A DNA stretch of 64,000 bases, taken from NCBI RefSeq assembly GCF_049445855.1, contig NZ_JBMSDV010000001.1, forward strand, positions 310,001-374,000, given 5' to 3'. The position numbers and the translations under genes are program-made. Every line of letters starts with the position of its first letter. Position 1 is the first letter of the stretch. Under the pieces are notes generated by a model, which saw nothing but the letters and a program-made list of their open reading frames with translations, was not told the origin of the DNA and did no database searches. Shown in pieces: positions 24,675 to 33,102 of this stretch. Source of the DNA: JAGOCV01 sp049445855. Its GTDB lineage: Bacteria > Pseudomonadota > Gammaproteobacteria > Burkholderiales > Burkholderiaceae_C.

Positions 24675-24706
24675 ATGCTGCAGCGCAGCATTGGCCCGCA
24701 AATTGC
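24675..24706. promoter_or_regulatory. PhaR-type palindromes upstream of phaZ
   Basis: ATGCTGC-AGC-GCAGCAT (24675-24691) is a perfect inverted repeat that contains CTGC-N3-GCAG, the form known as the PhaR recognition site in Paracoccus denitrificans. A second palindrome, GCAAATTGC, follows at 24698-24706. Both lie 37-68 bases before the phaZ start and within the divergent gap to GST. PhaR represses phasin and depolymerase genes until PHB granules titrate it. Palindromes are seen; the binding protein is inferred. Confidence 0.55.
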
Positions 24707-24742
24707 CTCACAATGTCCCAGAAGGTCACCTTCAGGAACCCC

Positions 24743-25966
24743 ATGCTCTATCAGGCCTACCAGCTCCAATCCGACCTCATGTCGCCGCTGAGGCTTCTGG
24801 CCCAGCAGGCCAGCACCAGCCTCTGGTTGCGTGACACGGAGCGCAGCATCGTGAGACAGATGTCTGCCGCCAGTGAAGTGTTCTCCCGCATGCGGCTCAC
24901 GCACAGCCGCCCGCCGTACCGTATCGATTCCGTCATGGTCGGCGAGAAGGAAGTTCCGGTCATCGAGGAGAAGAAGCTGAGCCTGCCCTTCGGCACGCTG
25001 CTGCGCTTCCGCAAGGAAGGCGTCAAGGGCCATCCGCCGGTGCTGCTGGTGGCGCCGCTGTCCGGCCACTTCGCCACGCTGCTGCGCGAGACCGTGCGCA
25101 CGCTGCTGCAGGACCACGACGTCTACATCACCGACTGGCACAACGCGCGCGACGTGTCGCTGCGCAACGGCGCGTTCGGTCTGGAGGACTACATCACCTA
25201 CATGATCCGCTTCACCGAAGCCGTGCACGCGGAATCGGGCGTGCCGGTACACATGGTGGCGGTGTGCCAGCCCTGCGTGGCGGCGCTGGCCGCCACCGCC
25301 GTGATGGCCGAGGACAACAACCCCGCGCAACCCCGCACGCTCACGCTGATGGCCGGCCCGGTGGACTGCCGCGTGAACCCGACCGAGGTGAACCGGCTGG
25401 CCGTGAGCAAACCGATCGAATGGTTCGAGAAGAACCTCATCAGCCACGTGCCGCTGCCGCATGCGGGCTTCATGCGCCGCGTGTACCCGGGCTTCGTGCA
25501 GCTGTCCGCCTTCATGAGCATGAACATGGAGCGGCACAAGAAGTCGTTCGAGGACATGTACCAGCACCTGGTCGAAGGCGAAGTCGACAAGGCGCAGACC
25601 ATCGGCACCTTCTACGACGAATACCTGGCGGTGAACGACCTGCCCGCCGAGTTCTACCTGGAGACGGTGAACAAGGTCTTCCAGACCTACGACCTGCCGC
25701 TGGGCAAGCTCACCTGGCAGGGCCGCACGGTGAATCCGGCGGCCATCCGCAAGACCTGGCTGCTGACGGTGGAAGGCGAGCGCGACGACATCTGTGCCGT
25801 CGGCCAGACCGTGGCTGCGCTCGACATGTGCAGCGGTATCCGCCCGTACATGAAGAGCAACCACCTGCAGGCCGGCGTGGGCCACTACGGTGTGTTCAGC
25901 GGTCGCAAGTGGAACCAGCAGATCTACCCGCGCGTGCGGGAGATGATCCACGCGAGCCTCGGCTGA
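24743..25966 (+). CDS. phaZ: Intracellular polyhydroxyalkanoate depolymerase, PhaZ1 type
   Basis: 407 residues, matching PhaZa1 of Cupriavidus necator in length and in its start MLYQAYQLQSDLMSPL; an in-frame ATG at 24713 would add ten residues. It hydrolyses stored poly-3-hydroxybutyrate granules in the cytoplasm. The family uses a cysteine nucleophile in place of serine: here residue 175 in VAVCQPCVAAL. ITDWHNARDVSLRNGAFGLEDY is the best-conserved block, and AGVGHYGVFSGRKW near the end holds the catalytic histidine. No signal peptide, as expected. The palindromes upstream suggest PhaR control. The phaCAB genes are not in the window. Confidence 0.95.
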   Translation: MLYQAYQLQSDLMSPLRLLAQQASTSLWLRDTERSIVRQMSAASEVFSRMRLTHSRPPYRIDSVMVGEKEVPVIEEKKLSLPFGTLLRFRKEGVKGHPPVLLVAPLSGHFATLLRETVRTLLQDHDVYITDWHNARDVSLRNGAFGLEDYITYMIRFTEAVHAESGVPVHMVAVCQPCVAALAATAVMAEDNNPAQPRTLTLMAGPVDCRVNPTEVNRLAVSKPIEWFEKNLISHVPLPHAGFMRRVYPGFVQLSAFMSMNMERHKKSFEDMYQHLVEGEVDKAQTIGTFYDEYLAVNDLPAEFYLETVNKVFQTYDLPLGKLTWQGRTVNPAAIRKTWLLTVEGERDDICAVGQTVAALDMCSGIRPYMKSNHLQAGVGHYGVFSGRKWNQQIYPRVREMIHASLG

Positions 25967-25989
25967 GGCCGCGCTTCACGGAAGAAAGC

Positions 25990-26454
25990 TCAGAGCCGCG
26001 GCGCGCTGTCGCTGGACTCTTCCTCGGGCCAGTCGCGGATGTAGGCCTTGAGCATCTTGTTCTCGAAGTTCTGGCTGTCCACGACGGCCTTGGCCACGTC
26101 GTAGAAGCTGATGACACCCATGAGCATGCGCTTGTCCATGACCGGCATGTAACGCGCGTGGCGCTCCAGCATCATGCGGCGGACTTCGTCGAGTTCGGTC
26201 TCGAAGGTGCAGGTGAGCGGGTGGTCGTCCATGGCCGAACGCACGAGCGAGTTGCCGACCTGTCCGCCGTTCTTGACGATGGTCTGGATGACTTCGCGGA
26301 AGGTGAGCATGCCGACCAGATCGCCATGCTCCATGACGACGAGCGAGCCGATGTCCTTTTCGGCCATGGCCTGGATGGCCAGCGCCAGGGGCTCGTCGGG
26401 GGTGACTGTGAAGAGTGTGCCGCCCTTCACGCGCAGGATGTCGCTGACTTTCAT
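25990..26454 (-). CDS. CBS-domain pair protein
   Basis: 154 residues from MKVSDILRVKGG, with GAGGAGA upstream. Two CBS motifs form one Bateman module: first about 8-63 (TVTPDEPLALAIQAMAEKDI, SLVVMEHGDLVGMLTFREV), second about 76-128 (EVRRMMLERHARYMPVMDKR, MLMGVISFYDVAKAV). Such stand-alone modules bind adenine nucleotides or SAM and act as sensors; a partner is not evident. Divergent from the MetY-type gene, so SAM or methionine sensing is an attractive but unproven idea. The stop is 23 bases from the convergent phaZ stop. Confidence 0.93.
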   Translation of the reverse strand: MKVSDILRVKGGTLFTVTPDEPLALAIQAMAEKDIGSLVVMEHGDLVGMLTFREVIQTIVKNGGQVGNSLVRSAMDDHPLTCTFETELDEVRRMMLERHARYMPVMDKRMLMGVISFYDVAKAVVDSQNFENKMLKAYIRDWPEEESSDSAPRL

Positions 26455-26504
26455 CGTTTTTCTCCTCGGGTTCCGGGGTCGCGGGTCTGAAATATAGCCC
26501 ACAA

Positions 26505-26525
26505 ATGGCCCACAATCAGGGCCAT
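26505..26525. promoter_or_regulatory. Inverted repeat in the CBS/MetY divergent region
   Basis: ATGGCCC (26505-26511) and GGGCCAT (26519-26525) are perfect arms around a seven-base spacer. The site lies 56 bases upstream of the sulfhydrylase start and 51 bases upstream of the CBS gene start, so it could be an operator for either. GCCCACAA also occurs twice nearby. No riboswitch fold was recognised. Assignment is inference. Confidence 0.35.
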
Positions 26526-26580
26526 TCAACAACGTCGGCGCGCACGGGTCAAGTGCCCGCGACAACAAGGAGACAGACTG

Positions 26581-27888
26581 ATGCCCGGTTATTCAGACCC
26601 CGGCTTCGACACGCTGGCCCTGCATGCCGGTGCGGCCCCCGACCCCGTCACCGGGGCCCGCGCGGTGCCCATCCACCTCACCACGTCCTTCGTCTTCGAG
26701 TCCAGCGACCATGCGGCCGCCCTCTTCAACCTGGAGCGCGCGGGCCACGTCTACAGCCGCATCAGCAACCCGACCAACGCCGTGCTTGAGCAGCGCGTGG
26801 CAGCGCTCGAAGGCGGCATCGGCGCGATCGCCACGGCCAGCGGCCAGGCGGCGCTGCACCTGTCGGTGGCCACGCTGATGGGCGCGGGCTCGCACATCGT
26901 CGCGTCGACCGCGTTATATGGCGGCTCGCAGAACCTGCTGCATTACACGATGCGCCGCTTCGGCATCGAAACGACGTTCGTGAAGCCGGGCGACATCGAC
27001 GGCTGGCGTGCAGCCGTGCGGCCGAACACGAAGCTTTTCTTCGGCGAGACGGTGGGCAACCCCGGGCTGGACGTGCTGGATATTCCCGCCGTGGCGCAGA
27101 TCGCCCACGAGGCCGGCGCGCCGCTGCTGGTGGATTCGACGCTGACGTCGCCCTATCTCGTGAAGCCGCTCGAACTCGGCGCAGACCTCGTCTACCACTC
27201 GGCCACCAAGTTCCTGTCGGGCCATGGAACGGTGATCGGCGGCATCGTGGTGGACGGCGGCAGTTTCGACTGGGAAGCATCGGGCAAGTTCGATGAACTC
27301 ACGTCGCCCTACGACGGCTTCCACAACATGGTGTTCAGCGAGGAAAGCACGGTCGGCGCATTCCTGCTGCGCGCACGGCGCGAAGGCCTGCGTGACTTCG
27401 GCGCGTGCATGAGCCCCCACACGGCATGGCTGATCCTGCAGGGCATCGAGACGCTGCCGCTTCGCATGGAGCGGCACATGTCGAACACGGAGAAGATCGT
27501 GCAGTTCCTCGCGAGCCATCCGTTCGTGCAGCGCGTGGGGCATCCGCTGCTGGAGAGCCACCCGAGCCATCAGTTGGCCGGCAGGATCCTGCGCTTCGGG
27601 CCGCGTGGTGCGGGCTCGGTGTTCAGCTTCGACATCAAGGGCAATCGCGAGCAGGGCAAGAAGTTCATCGAGACGCTGAAGCTGTTCAGCCATCTGGCGA
27701 ACGTGGGCGACTGCCGCTCGCTGGTGATCCACCCGGCATCGACGACGCATTTCCGCATGACGGACGAAGCGCTCGCGGGCGCGGGCATTTCGCAGGGAAC
27801 GATCCGTCTTTCGATCGGTCTCGAAGATGCAGACGACCTGATCGACGACCTGAAGCGGGCATTGAAGGCGGCCGAGAAGGCCGCTTGA
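26581..27888 (+). CDS. O-acetylhomoserine sulfhydrylase-type (MetY-like) PLP enzyme
   Basis: 435 residues, the length of MetY rather than the shorter MetB/MetC. It belongs to the Cys/Met metabolism PLP family and probably converts O-acetylhomoserine plus sulfide, or methanethiol, to homocysteine or methionine. The PLP lysine is residue 210 in DLVYHSATKFLSGHGTVIGG; YSRISNPTNAVLEQRVAALEGG and VVIHPASTTHFRM-type blocks (here LVIHPASTTHFRM) are classical. Ribosome binding site AAGGAGACAGACTG precedes the ATG. Divergent from a CBS protein. O-succinylhomoserine specificity cannot be excluded. Confidence 0.92.
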   Translation: MPGYSDPGFDTLALHAGAAPDPVTGARAVPIHLTTSFVFESSDHAAALFNLERAGHVYSRISNPTNAVLEQRVAALEGGIGAIATASGQAALHLSVATLMGAGSHIVASTALYGGSQNLLHYTMRRFGIETTFVKPGDIDGWRAAVRPNTKLFFGETVGNPGLDVLDIPAVAQIAHEAGAPLLVDSTLTSPYLVKPLELGADLVYHSATKFLSGHGTVIGGIVVDGGSFDWEASGKFDELTSPYDGFHNMVFSEESTVGAFLLRARREGLRDFGACMSPHTAWLILQGIETLPLRMERHMSNTEKIVQFLASHPFVQRVGHPLLESHPSHQLAGRILRFGPRGAGSVFSFDIKGNREQGKKFIETLKLFSHLANVGDCRSLVIHPASTTHFRMTDEALAGAGISQGTIRLSIGLEDADDLIDDLKRALKAAEKAA

Positions 27889-27966
27889 TCATGAACTTCG
27901 TTGGGATTGCCTCCAGTCAACACCGACCGTCGTACTCGACTGATTGTTGCGACACCAGTGCGCCCG

Positions 27967-28200
27967 GGCGGCAGGGGGTAGGGCTGTGGGCCTCACTCTG
28001 TGTCGCCGAGCAGCGCAATCCTGGGGATGGCGCGCGCAGCGCGCTTCAACAACTGACTCACGGCGGTTGTCTGAGCGGAGCGGGCCAAGTGGCCCGCGCA
28101 GCGAGTTCCGCCGTGCATCCCCAGGATGAGCAGCACAGGGAAGTCGGCGCAACGCGCCGACCGACACAGCGTGAGGCCCACAGCCCTACCCCCTGCCGCC
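27967..28200. repeat. 234-bp nested inverted repeat element, non-coding
   Basis: This fills most of the 343-base gap 27889-28231, the only long gap in the window. Outer arms of 39 bases, 27967-28005 and 28162-28200, are complementary at 38 positions. Inside are arms ATCCTGGGGATG (28018-28029) with CATCCCCAGGAT (28116-28127), then CACGGCGG (28059-28066) with CCGCCGTG (28108-28115), and an apical hairpin GCGGGCC-AAGT-GGCCCGC (28080-28097). A side hairpin GTCGGCGC-AAC-GCGCCGAC sits at 28143-28161. No transposase, no coding signal and no target duplication were seen. The remaining bases 27889-27966 hold only a perfect palindrome CGCCCGGGCG at 27961-27970. Confidence 0.9.
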
Positions 28201-28231
28201 AAGCACGCTCCTGGAAAACGGAGACAACAGC

Positions 28232-29050
28232 ATGAACTACAAAGTAAATGGCAACGAAACCTACTGCTACACCGGCAGCAAACCCTTCGACGCCGACAAG
28301 CCCACAGTCGTCTTCATCCACGGCGTGCTCAACGACCACAGCGTCTGGATCCTCCAGAGCCGCTACATGGCCAACCACGGCTGGAACGTGCTGGCAGTCG
28401 ACCTGCCCGGTCACTGCCGCAGCGAAGGCGACGCCCCCTCTTCCGTGGAAGAAGCGGCGACGTTCATCGCGGCATTGCTCGACGCCGCCGGCGCGAAGCG
28501 CGCTGCGCTGGTCGGTCACAGCTGGGGCTCGCTCATTGCGCTGGAAGCGGCGTCGCAACTGAAGGACCGCGTCACCCACCTGGTGATGATCGGCACCGCC
28601 GCGCCGATGAAAGTCTCGCCCGCCCTGCTCGACGCATCGCTCAACGAACCCGGGAAGGCAATGAAGATGATCAACGTCTTTTCGCGCTCGACCATCGCCG
28701 CGCCGCCGTCAGCACTTGGGCCGGGCACCTGGGTCTACGGTAGCTCGCTCGCACTCAACCGCCGCGTGCTGCGCAGCAACCCGAAAGTGAATGTGTTCCA
28801 CCGTGGCTTCAAGGCGTGTGACGACTACGCCAACGCCGAGAAAGCCATCACACAAGTCACCGCGCCCGTGCTCTTCCTGCTCGGCAGCGACGACCAGATG
28901 ACACAACCGCGCGCGGCCGAACCGCTGATCACCAAGGCGCGTGAGGCCGGCGTCGAGCACACCGTCGTGCGCCTGCCGGTTGGCCATCACCAGATGACCG
29001 AAGCACCCGACGCCACGCTCTTCGCGCTGCGCGACTTCCTGAAGACCTGA
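28232..29050 (+). CDS. Alpha/beta hydrolase
   Basis: 272 residues, no signal peptide, preceded by ACGGAGACA. VVFIHGVLNDHSVW gives the oxyanion HG, VLAVDLPGHCRSEG the strand-4 region, and the nucleophile serine is in ALVGHSWGSLIAL; GSDDQMTQPRAA and VGHHQMTEAP hold the probable acid and histidine. This layout is typical of haloperoxidase/epoxide-hydrolase-like or esterase members; no decisive motif. It is the first gene of a rightward run with six bases to the DUF2157 gene, and it stands directly behind the 234-bp inverted repeat, which may affect its transcription. Confidence 0.87.
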   Translation: MNYKVNGNETYCYTGSKPFDADKPTVVFIHGVLNDHSVWILQSRYMANHGWNVLAVDLPGHCRSEGDAPSSVEEAATFIAALLDAAGAKRAALVGHSWGSLIALEAASQLKDRVTHLVMIGTAAPMKVSPALLDASLNEPGKAMKMINVFSRSTIAAPPSALGPGTWVYGSSLALNRRVLRSNPKVNVFHRGFKACDDYANAEKAITQVTAPVLFLLGSDDQMTQPRAAEPLITKAREAGVEHTVVRLPVGHHQMTEAPDATLFALRDFLKT

Positions 29051-29056
29051 GCATCC

Positions 29057-30055
29057 ATGAACCTGCGTATCACCGCACTCGAACTGGCCCAGGCCCACAA
29101 GCTGGACCACACGGCCACCGCGCGACTGATGTCGCTCGCTGGCCTGGACACGCAACCCGCACCGCTCGCCCGCTGGTTCTGGCGCGCCGTCGCCATCCTC
29201 GCCGCAGCGCTGGGTGGACTGGGCCTCATCTTCTGGGTGGCCGCCAACTGGGGCGACTTCGGGCGCGCGGGCCGCTTTGCGTTGCTGCAGGCCTTCGTCG
29301 TCGTGATGCTGCTGGGCGCGTGGTGGCGACCGGCCTTGCGCGCACCGCTTGCGCTGCTGGCCCTGCTGGGCACGGGCGGGCTCTTCGCCTACTTCGGACA
29401 GACCTACCAGACCGGCGCGGACCCGTGGCAGCTCTTCGCGCTGTGGGCCGTGCTCACGCTGCCGCTGGCGCTGGCCGTGCGCAGCGACGTGGTGTGGGCA
29501 CCGTGGGCCATTGTGGTGATGACCGCCATCTCGCTATGGATGCAGACGCACATGGGCCATCAGTGGAACATCCGCACCGAGCATCTGTTCGTGCACATGG
29601 CTGCGTGGGCTGCGGCACTCACGCTGAGCGTGGGCCTGAGCACGCTGCTCTCGGGCATCACAGGCGCGGGTGTGTGGAGCTGGCGCACGGCCACCATGCT
29701 GTTCATCTCGATGGTCACGCTCACGGCGCTGGGTGGCCTGTTCGCCAGGCACGTCAGCGCGCATTACGTGCTGGGTCTTGTCGTGCTGGCGGCAGCAGGC
29801 GCGATGTTTGCCAGCGCGCGCATGTACGACGTGTTCGCGCTCAGCGGCGTCGCGCTCGGCCTGAACGTGCTCGTCCTCGGCGGCGTCGGGCGACTGCTCT
29901 TCGAAGGCGCCCGCAGCGACATCATCGGCGCGCTGCTGCTGATGGGCCTGGTGTCCGCCGGTGTGCTGGCGGCTTCGGTGAACGTGATCCTGCGGATCGT
30001 GCGGGCCCGCACGCCAGGCGATGCACGCGCCACGCCCGTGGAGGACGCCGCATGA
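29057..30055 (+). CDS. DUF2157 integral membrane protein
   Basis: 332 residues. A soluble N-terminal stretch of about 45 residues ending in LARWFWRAVAILAAALGGLG is followed by about nine to ten membrane segments. The motif FWVAANWGDFGRAGRFALLQ with GTGGLFAYFGQTYQTGADPWQLFALW is the DUF2157 signature. Function of the family is unknown. Its stop overlaps the start of the next gene (ATGA, 30052-30055), and DUF2157, DUF4401 and GDYXXLXY domains occur together in many bacteria, so they probably form one membrane complex. The C terminus carries a short charged tail. Confidence 0.88.
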   Translation: MNLRITALELAQAHKLDHTATARLMSLAGLDTQPAPLARWFWRAVAILAAALGGLGLIFWVAANWGDFGRAGRFALLQAFVVVMLLGAWWRPALRAPLALLALLGTGGLFAYFGQTYQTGADPWQLFALWAVLTLPLALAVRSDVVWAPWAIVVMTAISLWMQTHMGHQWNIRTEHLFVHMAAWAAALTLSVGLSTLLSGITGAGVWSWRTATMLFISMVTLTALGGLFARHVSAHYVLGLVVLAAAGAMFASARMYDVFALSGVALGLNVLVLGGVGRLLFEGARSDIIGALLLMGLVSAGVLAASVNVILRIVRARTPGDARATPVEDAA

Positions 30056-31743
30056 GCACGACTGCAACGCAGATGCTGCAGCGTGCGCAGGCAGAAGGCC
30101 TGTTGCCCGCCGACGCCGCCTTGCCCACGCCGCGCGAGCAGCGACCCTGGCCTGTCGTGCTGCTCACCGCGCTGGGCGCGTGGCTTGCCGCCTTTCCGCT
30201 CATGGGCGTGGTCGGCATGCTGCTCGGCCCCTTGATGACGGCCGGCGTCGGCCCCTACATCGTGGGGGCGCTCATGCTCGCCGGTGCATGGGTCGTGCTG
30301 CGCGCGCAGGACGTGCCGGTCTTCGTGGAGCAACTCGCAGTGCCCGCGCTGCTCACTGCCGGTGGCTCACTCGGCTTCGGCCTGTTCCGCGACCTGCCGG
30401 ACCCGATCGCCGCAGCCGTGCTGGGCGCGCTGTGCATCGGCTTCGGCATCACCGTCGCGCGCGACTGGTTGCGTGCGCTGCTGGGCGCGTCGGCGTGCCT
30501 GCTCTTCATGCTGGCACTTCTGCCGCAAGGCGACTTCTGGTGGTCGCGCAGCGCCGCATTCGCGCTTTGGATGATGCTGCACGCCACGCTGGCCGCATGG
30601 CTCGTCGTGACGCTCCTGCGCCAGCGGGGGTTGGACAGCGGTGCAACCGCGCGAGCGGGCATTGCGGCCGAAGTCATGGGCGCAGGCTGGCTGCTGGCTG
30701 CCGTGGCCTGCATGGCGTGGCAGTCGGGCATGACTTTCATGGTCGGAGGTGCCATGGGCAGCGGCTTCGCGGCAGACCTTGGCCGCGCGGTGGTGAGCGA
30801 GAGCGCAGGCAGGCGTTTCGCCGACATCGCCACGGCTGCTGGTTCCGTGCTGCTGGCATGTGCTGCGGGCGCGCTGGCAGGTCGTGCCTGGCCTTTCATG
30901 CGCACACCGGCTTGCCTCGGCGTGGCGCTGGTGCTGGTGGTGCTCTGCGCCTTCATGCCGCTTCTGGGCGGTGTGCTGCTCGCACTGGCCGTCACGGCAA
31001 CCACGCATCGCTGGCGGCTGGCCGCGGCCTGCGCGGTTGCGGCGGCGTGGATCGTTGGTGCCTTCTACTACCAATTGGCGTGGCCGCTCGCGACGAAGGC
31101 GCTGGTGATGGCGGGTGCCGGTGGCTTGCTGGCCCTGCTCGTATGGGCCGGCCAGCGGATGTCGCCCACGAGCGCGAGCGCCGAAGCGGATACACGTGCG
31201 GAATGGCCCGCTACGCTGCAGGACGCCGGCTCGCGCATCGCATCACGTCAAGGGCCTGGCTGGCTGATTGGACTGAGTCTCGTTGCCGTGGTTGCGGCCT
31301 GCAACTTTGCCATCTGGCAGAAGGAAGACATCATTGCCAGCGGCAAACCGGTATTCGTGCCATTGGCACCGGCGGATCCGCGCTCGCTGATGCAGGGCGA
31401 CTTCATGCGGCTCAACTTCAACCTGCCGGGCGGCGTGCGCAGCGAGGTGCAGGACACGCTCAGCGTCAAGCGCCCGCACGTCGTCGCCAGGCAGGACGCG
31501 CGCGGCGTCGCCACATTGACGCGCCTGCATACACCGGGCCAGCCGCTGGCCGAGGGCGAATTCCTCATCGAGCTCACGCCCAAGGCCGGCCGATGGATCC
31601 TTGTCACCGACGCGTGGTTCTTCCGCGAGGGCGATGCTGCGCGATTCGAACGCGCACGCTTCGGCGAATTCCGCGTTGATCCGAGCGGACGCGCGCTGCT
31701 GGTCGGCATGGCCGGTGAAGACCTGCAGCGCATCGAGCCCTGA
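30052..31743 (+). CDS. DUF4401-GDYXXLXY fusion membrane protein
   Basis: 563 residues. The first part (about 1-370) has a short soluble leader and about ten membrane segments like DUF4401. A further membrane helix at about 405-423 (GWLIGLSLVAVVAACNFAIW) anchors a C-terminal periplasmic domain of about 140 residues that carries LMQGDFMRLNFNLP, a match to the GDYXXLXY motif from which PF14345 is named (Phe replaces Tyr). In many genomes the two are separate genes; here they are fused, which supports physical partnership. Function is unknown for all three domains. Start fixed by the ATGA overlap with the DUF2157 gene. Confidence 0.85.
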   Translation: MSTTATQMLQRAQAEGLLPADAALPTPREQRPWPVVLLTALGAWLAAFPLMGVVGMLLGPLMTAGVGPYIVGALMLAGAWVVLRAQDVPVFVEQLAVPALLTAGGSLGFGLFRDLPDPIAAAVLGALCIGFGITVARDWLRALLGASACLLFMLALLPQGDFWWSRSAAFALWMMLHATLAAWLVVTLLRQRGLDSGATARAGIAAEVMGAGWLLAAVACMAWQSGMTFMVGGAMGSGFAADLGRAVVSESAGRRFADIATAAGSVLLACAAGALAGRAWPFMRTPACLGVALVLVVLCAFMPLLGGVLLALAVTATTHRWRLAAACAVAAAWIVGAFYYQLAWPLATKALVMAGAGGLLALLVWAGQRMSPTSASAEADTRAEWPATLQDAGSRIASRQGPGWLIGLSLVAVVAACNFAIWQKEDIIASGKPVFVPLAPADPRSLMQGDFMRLNFNLPGGVRSEVQDTLSVKRPHVVARQDARGVATLTRLHTPGQPLAEGEFLIELTPKAGRWILVTDAWFFREGDAARFERARFGEFRVDPSGRALLVGMAGEDLQRIEP

Positions 31744-31778
31744 AAAGACAAGAGAGAAGAAACAAGAGACAAGTACGC

Positions 31779-33095
31779 ATGACCACGGATACGACGACTG
31801 ACACGACAACCGTCACAGCGCCGGTCATCACCCCTGCGATGACCGCTACACGCGCCGGCGAAATCGCCCGCGACCTCGACCTGCGCGCACTGCCGCAGGT
31901 CTTCTACAGCAACCCCTACCCCGTTTACGCTGCGCTTCGCGAGCAATCGCCCGTGAAGCCCATGCCGGACGGGTCGGTGTTCCTCACGCGCTATGCCGAT
32001 CTGGTGGCCGTGTACCGCGACGCGCAGACGTTCAGTTCGGACAAGAAAGTCGAGTTCTCGCCCAAGTACGGCGCAGCCTCGCCGCTCTTCGAGCACCACA
32101 CCACCAGCCTGGTGTTCAACGACCCGCCGCTGCACACGCGTGTGCGCAAGCTCATCATGGGCGCGCTCACGCGGCGCGCGATCGCCGACCTGGAGCCCGG
32201 CCTCGTCGTGCTGGTGGATGGCCTGCTGGACGCCATCGAGGCGAAGGGCGGCGGCGACCTCATCGAAGACTTCGCCAGCGCGATTCCGGTGGAGATCATC
32301 GGCAACCTGCTCGGCGTGCCGCATGCAGACCGCGGGCCGCTGCGCGCGTGGTCGCTCGCCATCCTCGGTGCGCTGGAGCCGCGCCTGACGCCTGAGCAGG
32401 AAGCGCTGGGCAACCGCAGCGTGGCCGAGTTCACGGCCTACCTGCGCGATCTCGTCGCAGACCGTCGCAAGTCACCCGGCGACCCGGAGCACGACGTGCT
32501 CACCCGCCTCATCCAGGGCGAGGAAGCAGGCGAGAAGCTGAGCGAGGCCGAACTTCTGCAGAACTGCGTGTTCATCCTCAATGCCGGACACGAGACCACC
32601 ACCAACCTCATCGGCAATGCGCTCGTTGCGCTGCAGGAATGGCCGCAGGAAAAACAGCGGCTGATGGAGGCACTCACCGGCAATGCAGGCGACGCATCGG
32701 CACAGGAATCCGTCATGACGCTGGCCGTCGATGAATTCCTGCGCTTCGAGTCGTCCAACCAACTGGGCAACCGCCGCGCGGTGCGCGCTTGCACCGTGGG
32801 TGGCGTCGACCTGGCGGAAGGCGCGCTCGTCACGCTGTGCATCGGTGCGGCGAACCGCGACCCGGCGCAGTTCACGCAGCCCGACGTGCTCGACCTGCAG
32901 CGCGAAAACAACCGGCATCTGGCCTTCGGCTTCGGCATTCACCAGTGCGCGGGCCTGAGCCTTGCGCGGCTGGAGGGGCGCATTGCGATCGGCCGCTTCC
33001 TGCAGCGCTTTCCGGACTACCGGCTGACGCAGTCGCCGGTGCGCGGCGGGCGGGCCCGGTTCAGGGGCTTCCTCAGCGCGCCGTTCAGCGCGTAG
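31779..33095 (+). CDS. Cytochrome P450
   Basis: 438 residues, soluble bacterial class. The I-helix oxygen-activation motif is NAGHETTTNLIGNAL, the K-helix ExxR is EFLRFESSN-type (ELR variant within DEFLRFESSNQLGNRR), and the heme loop is FGFGIHQCAGLSLARLEGR with the axial cysteine at residue 390. P450s insert oxygen into a bound substrate using electrons from a ferredoxin; no ferredoxin or reductase gene is nearby, so the redox partner must be elsewhere. Substrate unknown. It follows the DUF4401 gene by 35 bases and may share its transcript. Thr-rich residues 1-20 look disordered. Confidence 0.94.
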   Translation: MTTDTTTDTTTVTAPVITPAMTATRAGEIARDLDLRALPQVFYSNPYPVYAALREQSPVKPMPDGSVFLTRYADLVAVYRDAQTFSSDKKVEFSPKYGAASPLFEHHTTSLVFNDPPLHTRVRKLIMGALTRRAIADLEPGLVVLVDGLLDAIEAKGGGDLIEDFASAIPVEIIGNLLGVPHADRGPLRAWSLAILGALEPRLTPEQEALGNRSVAEFTAYLRDLVADRRKSPGDPEHDVLTRLIQGEEAGEKLSEAELLQNCVFILNAGHETTTNLIGNALVALQEWPQEKQRLMEALTGNAGDASAQESVMTLAVDEFLRFESSNQLGNRRAVRACTVGGVDLAEGALVTLCIGAANRDPAQFTQPDVLDLQRENNRHLAFGFGIHQCAGLSLARLEGRIAIGRFLQRFPDYRLTQSPVRGGRARFRGFLSAPFSA

Positions 33096-33102
33096 GACGC
33101 CG

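Noticed and set aside
27967..28200. Insertion sequence
   Set aside because: No transposase frame, no target-site duplication at the ends; a repeat element is the more careful call.
27889..28231. Several small open frames on both strands in the inverted-repeat region
   Set aside because: Frames on opposite strands give near-identical peptides only because the DNA is palindromic; no ribosome binding site or domain supports any of them.
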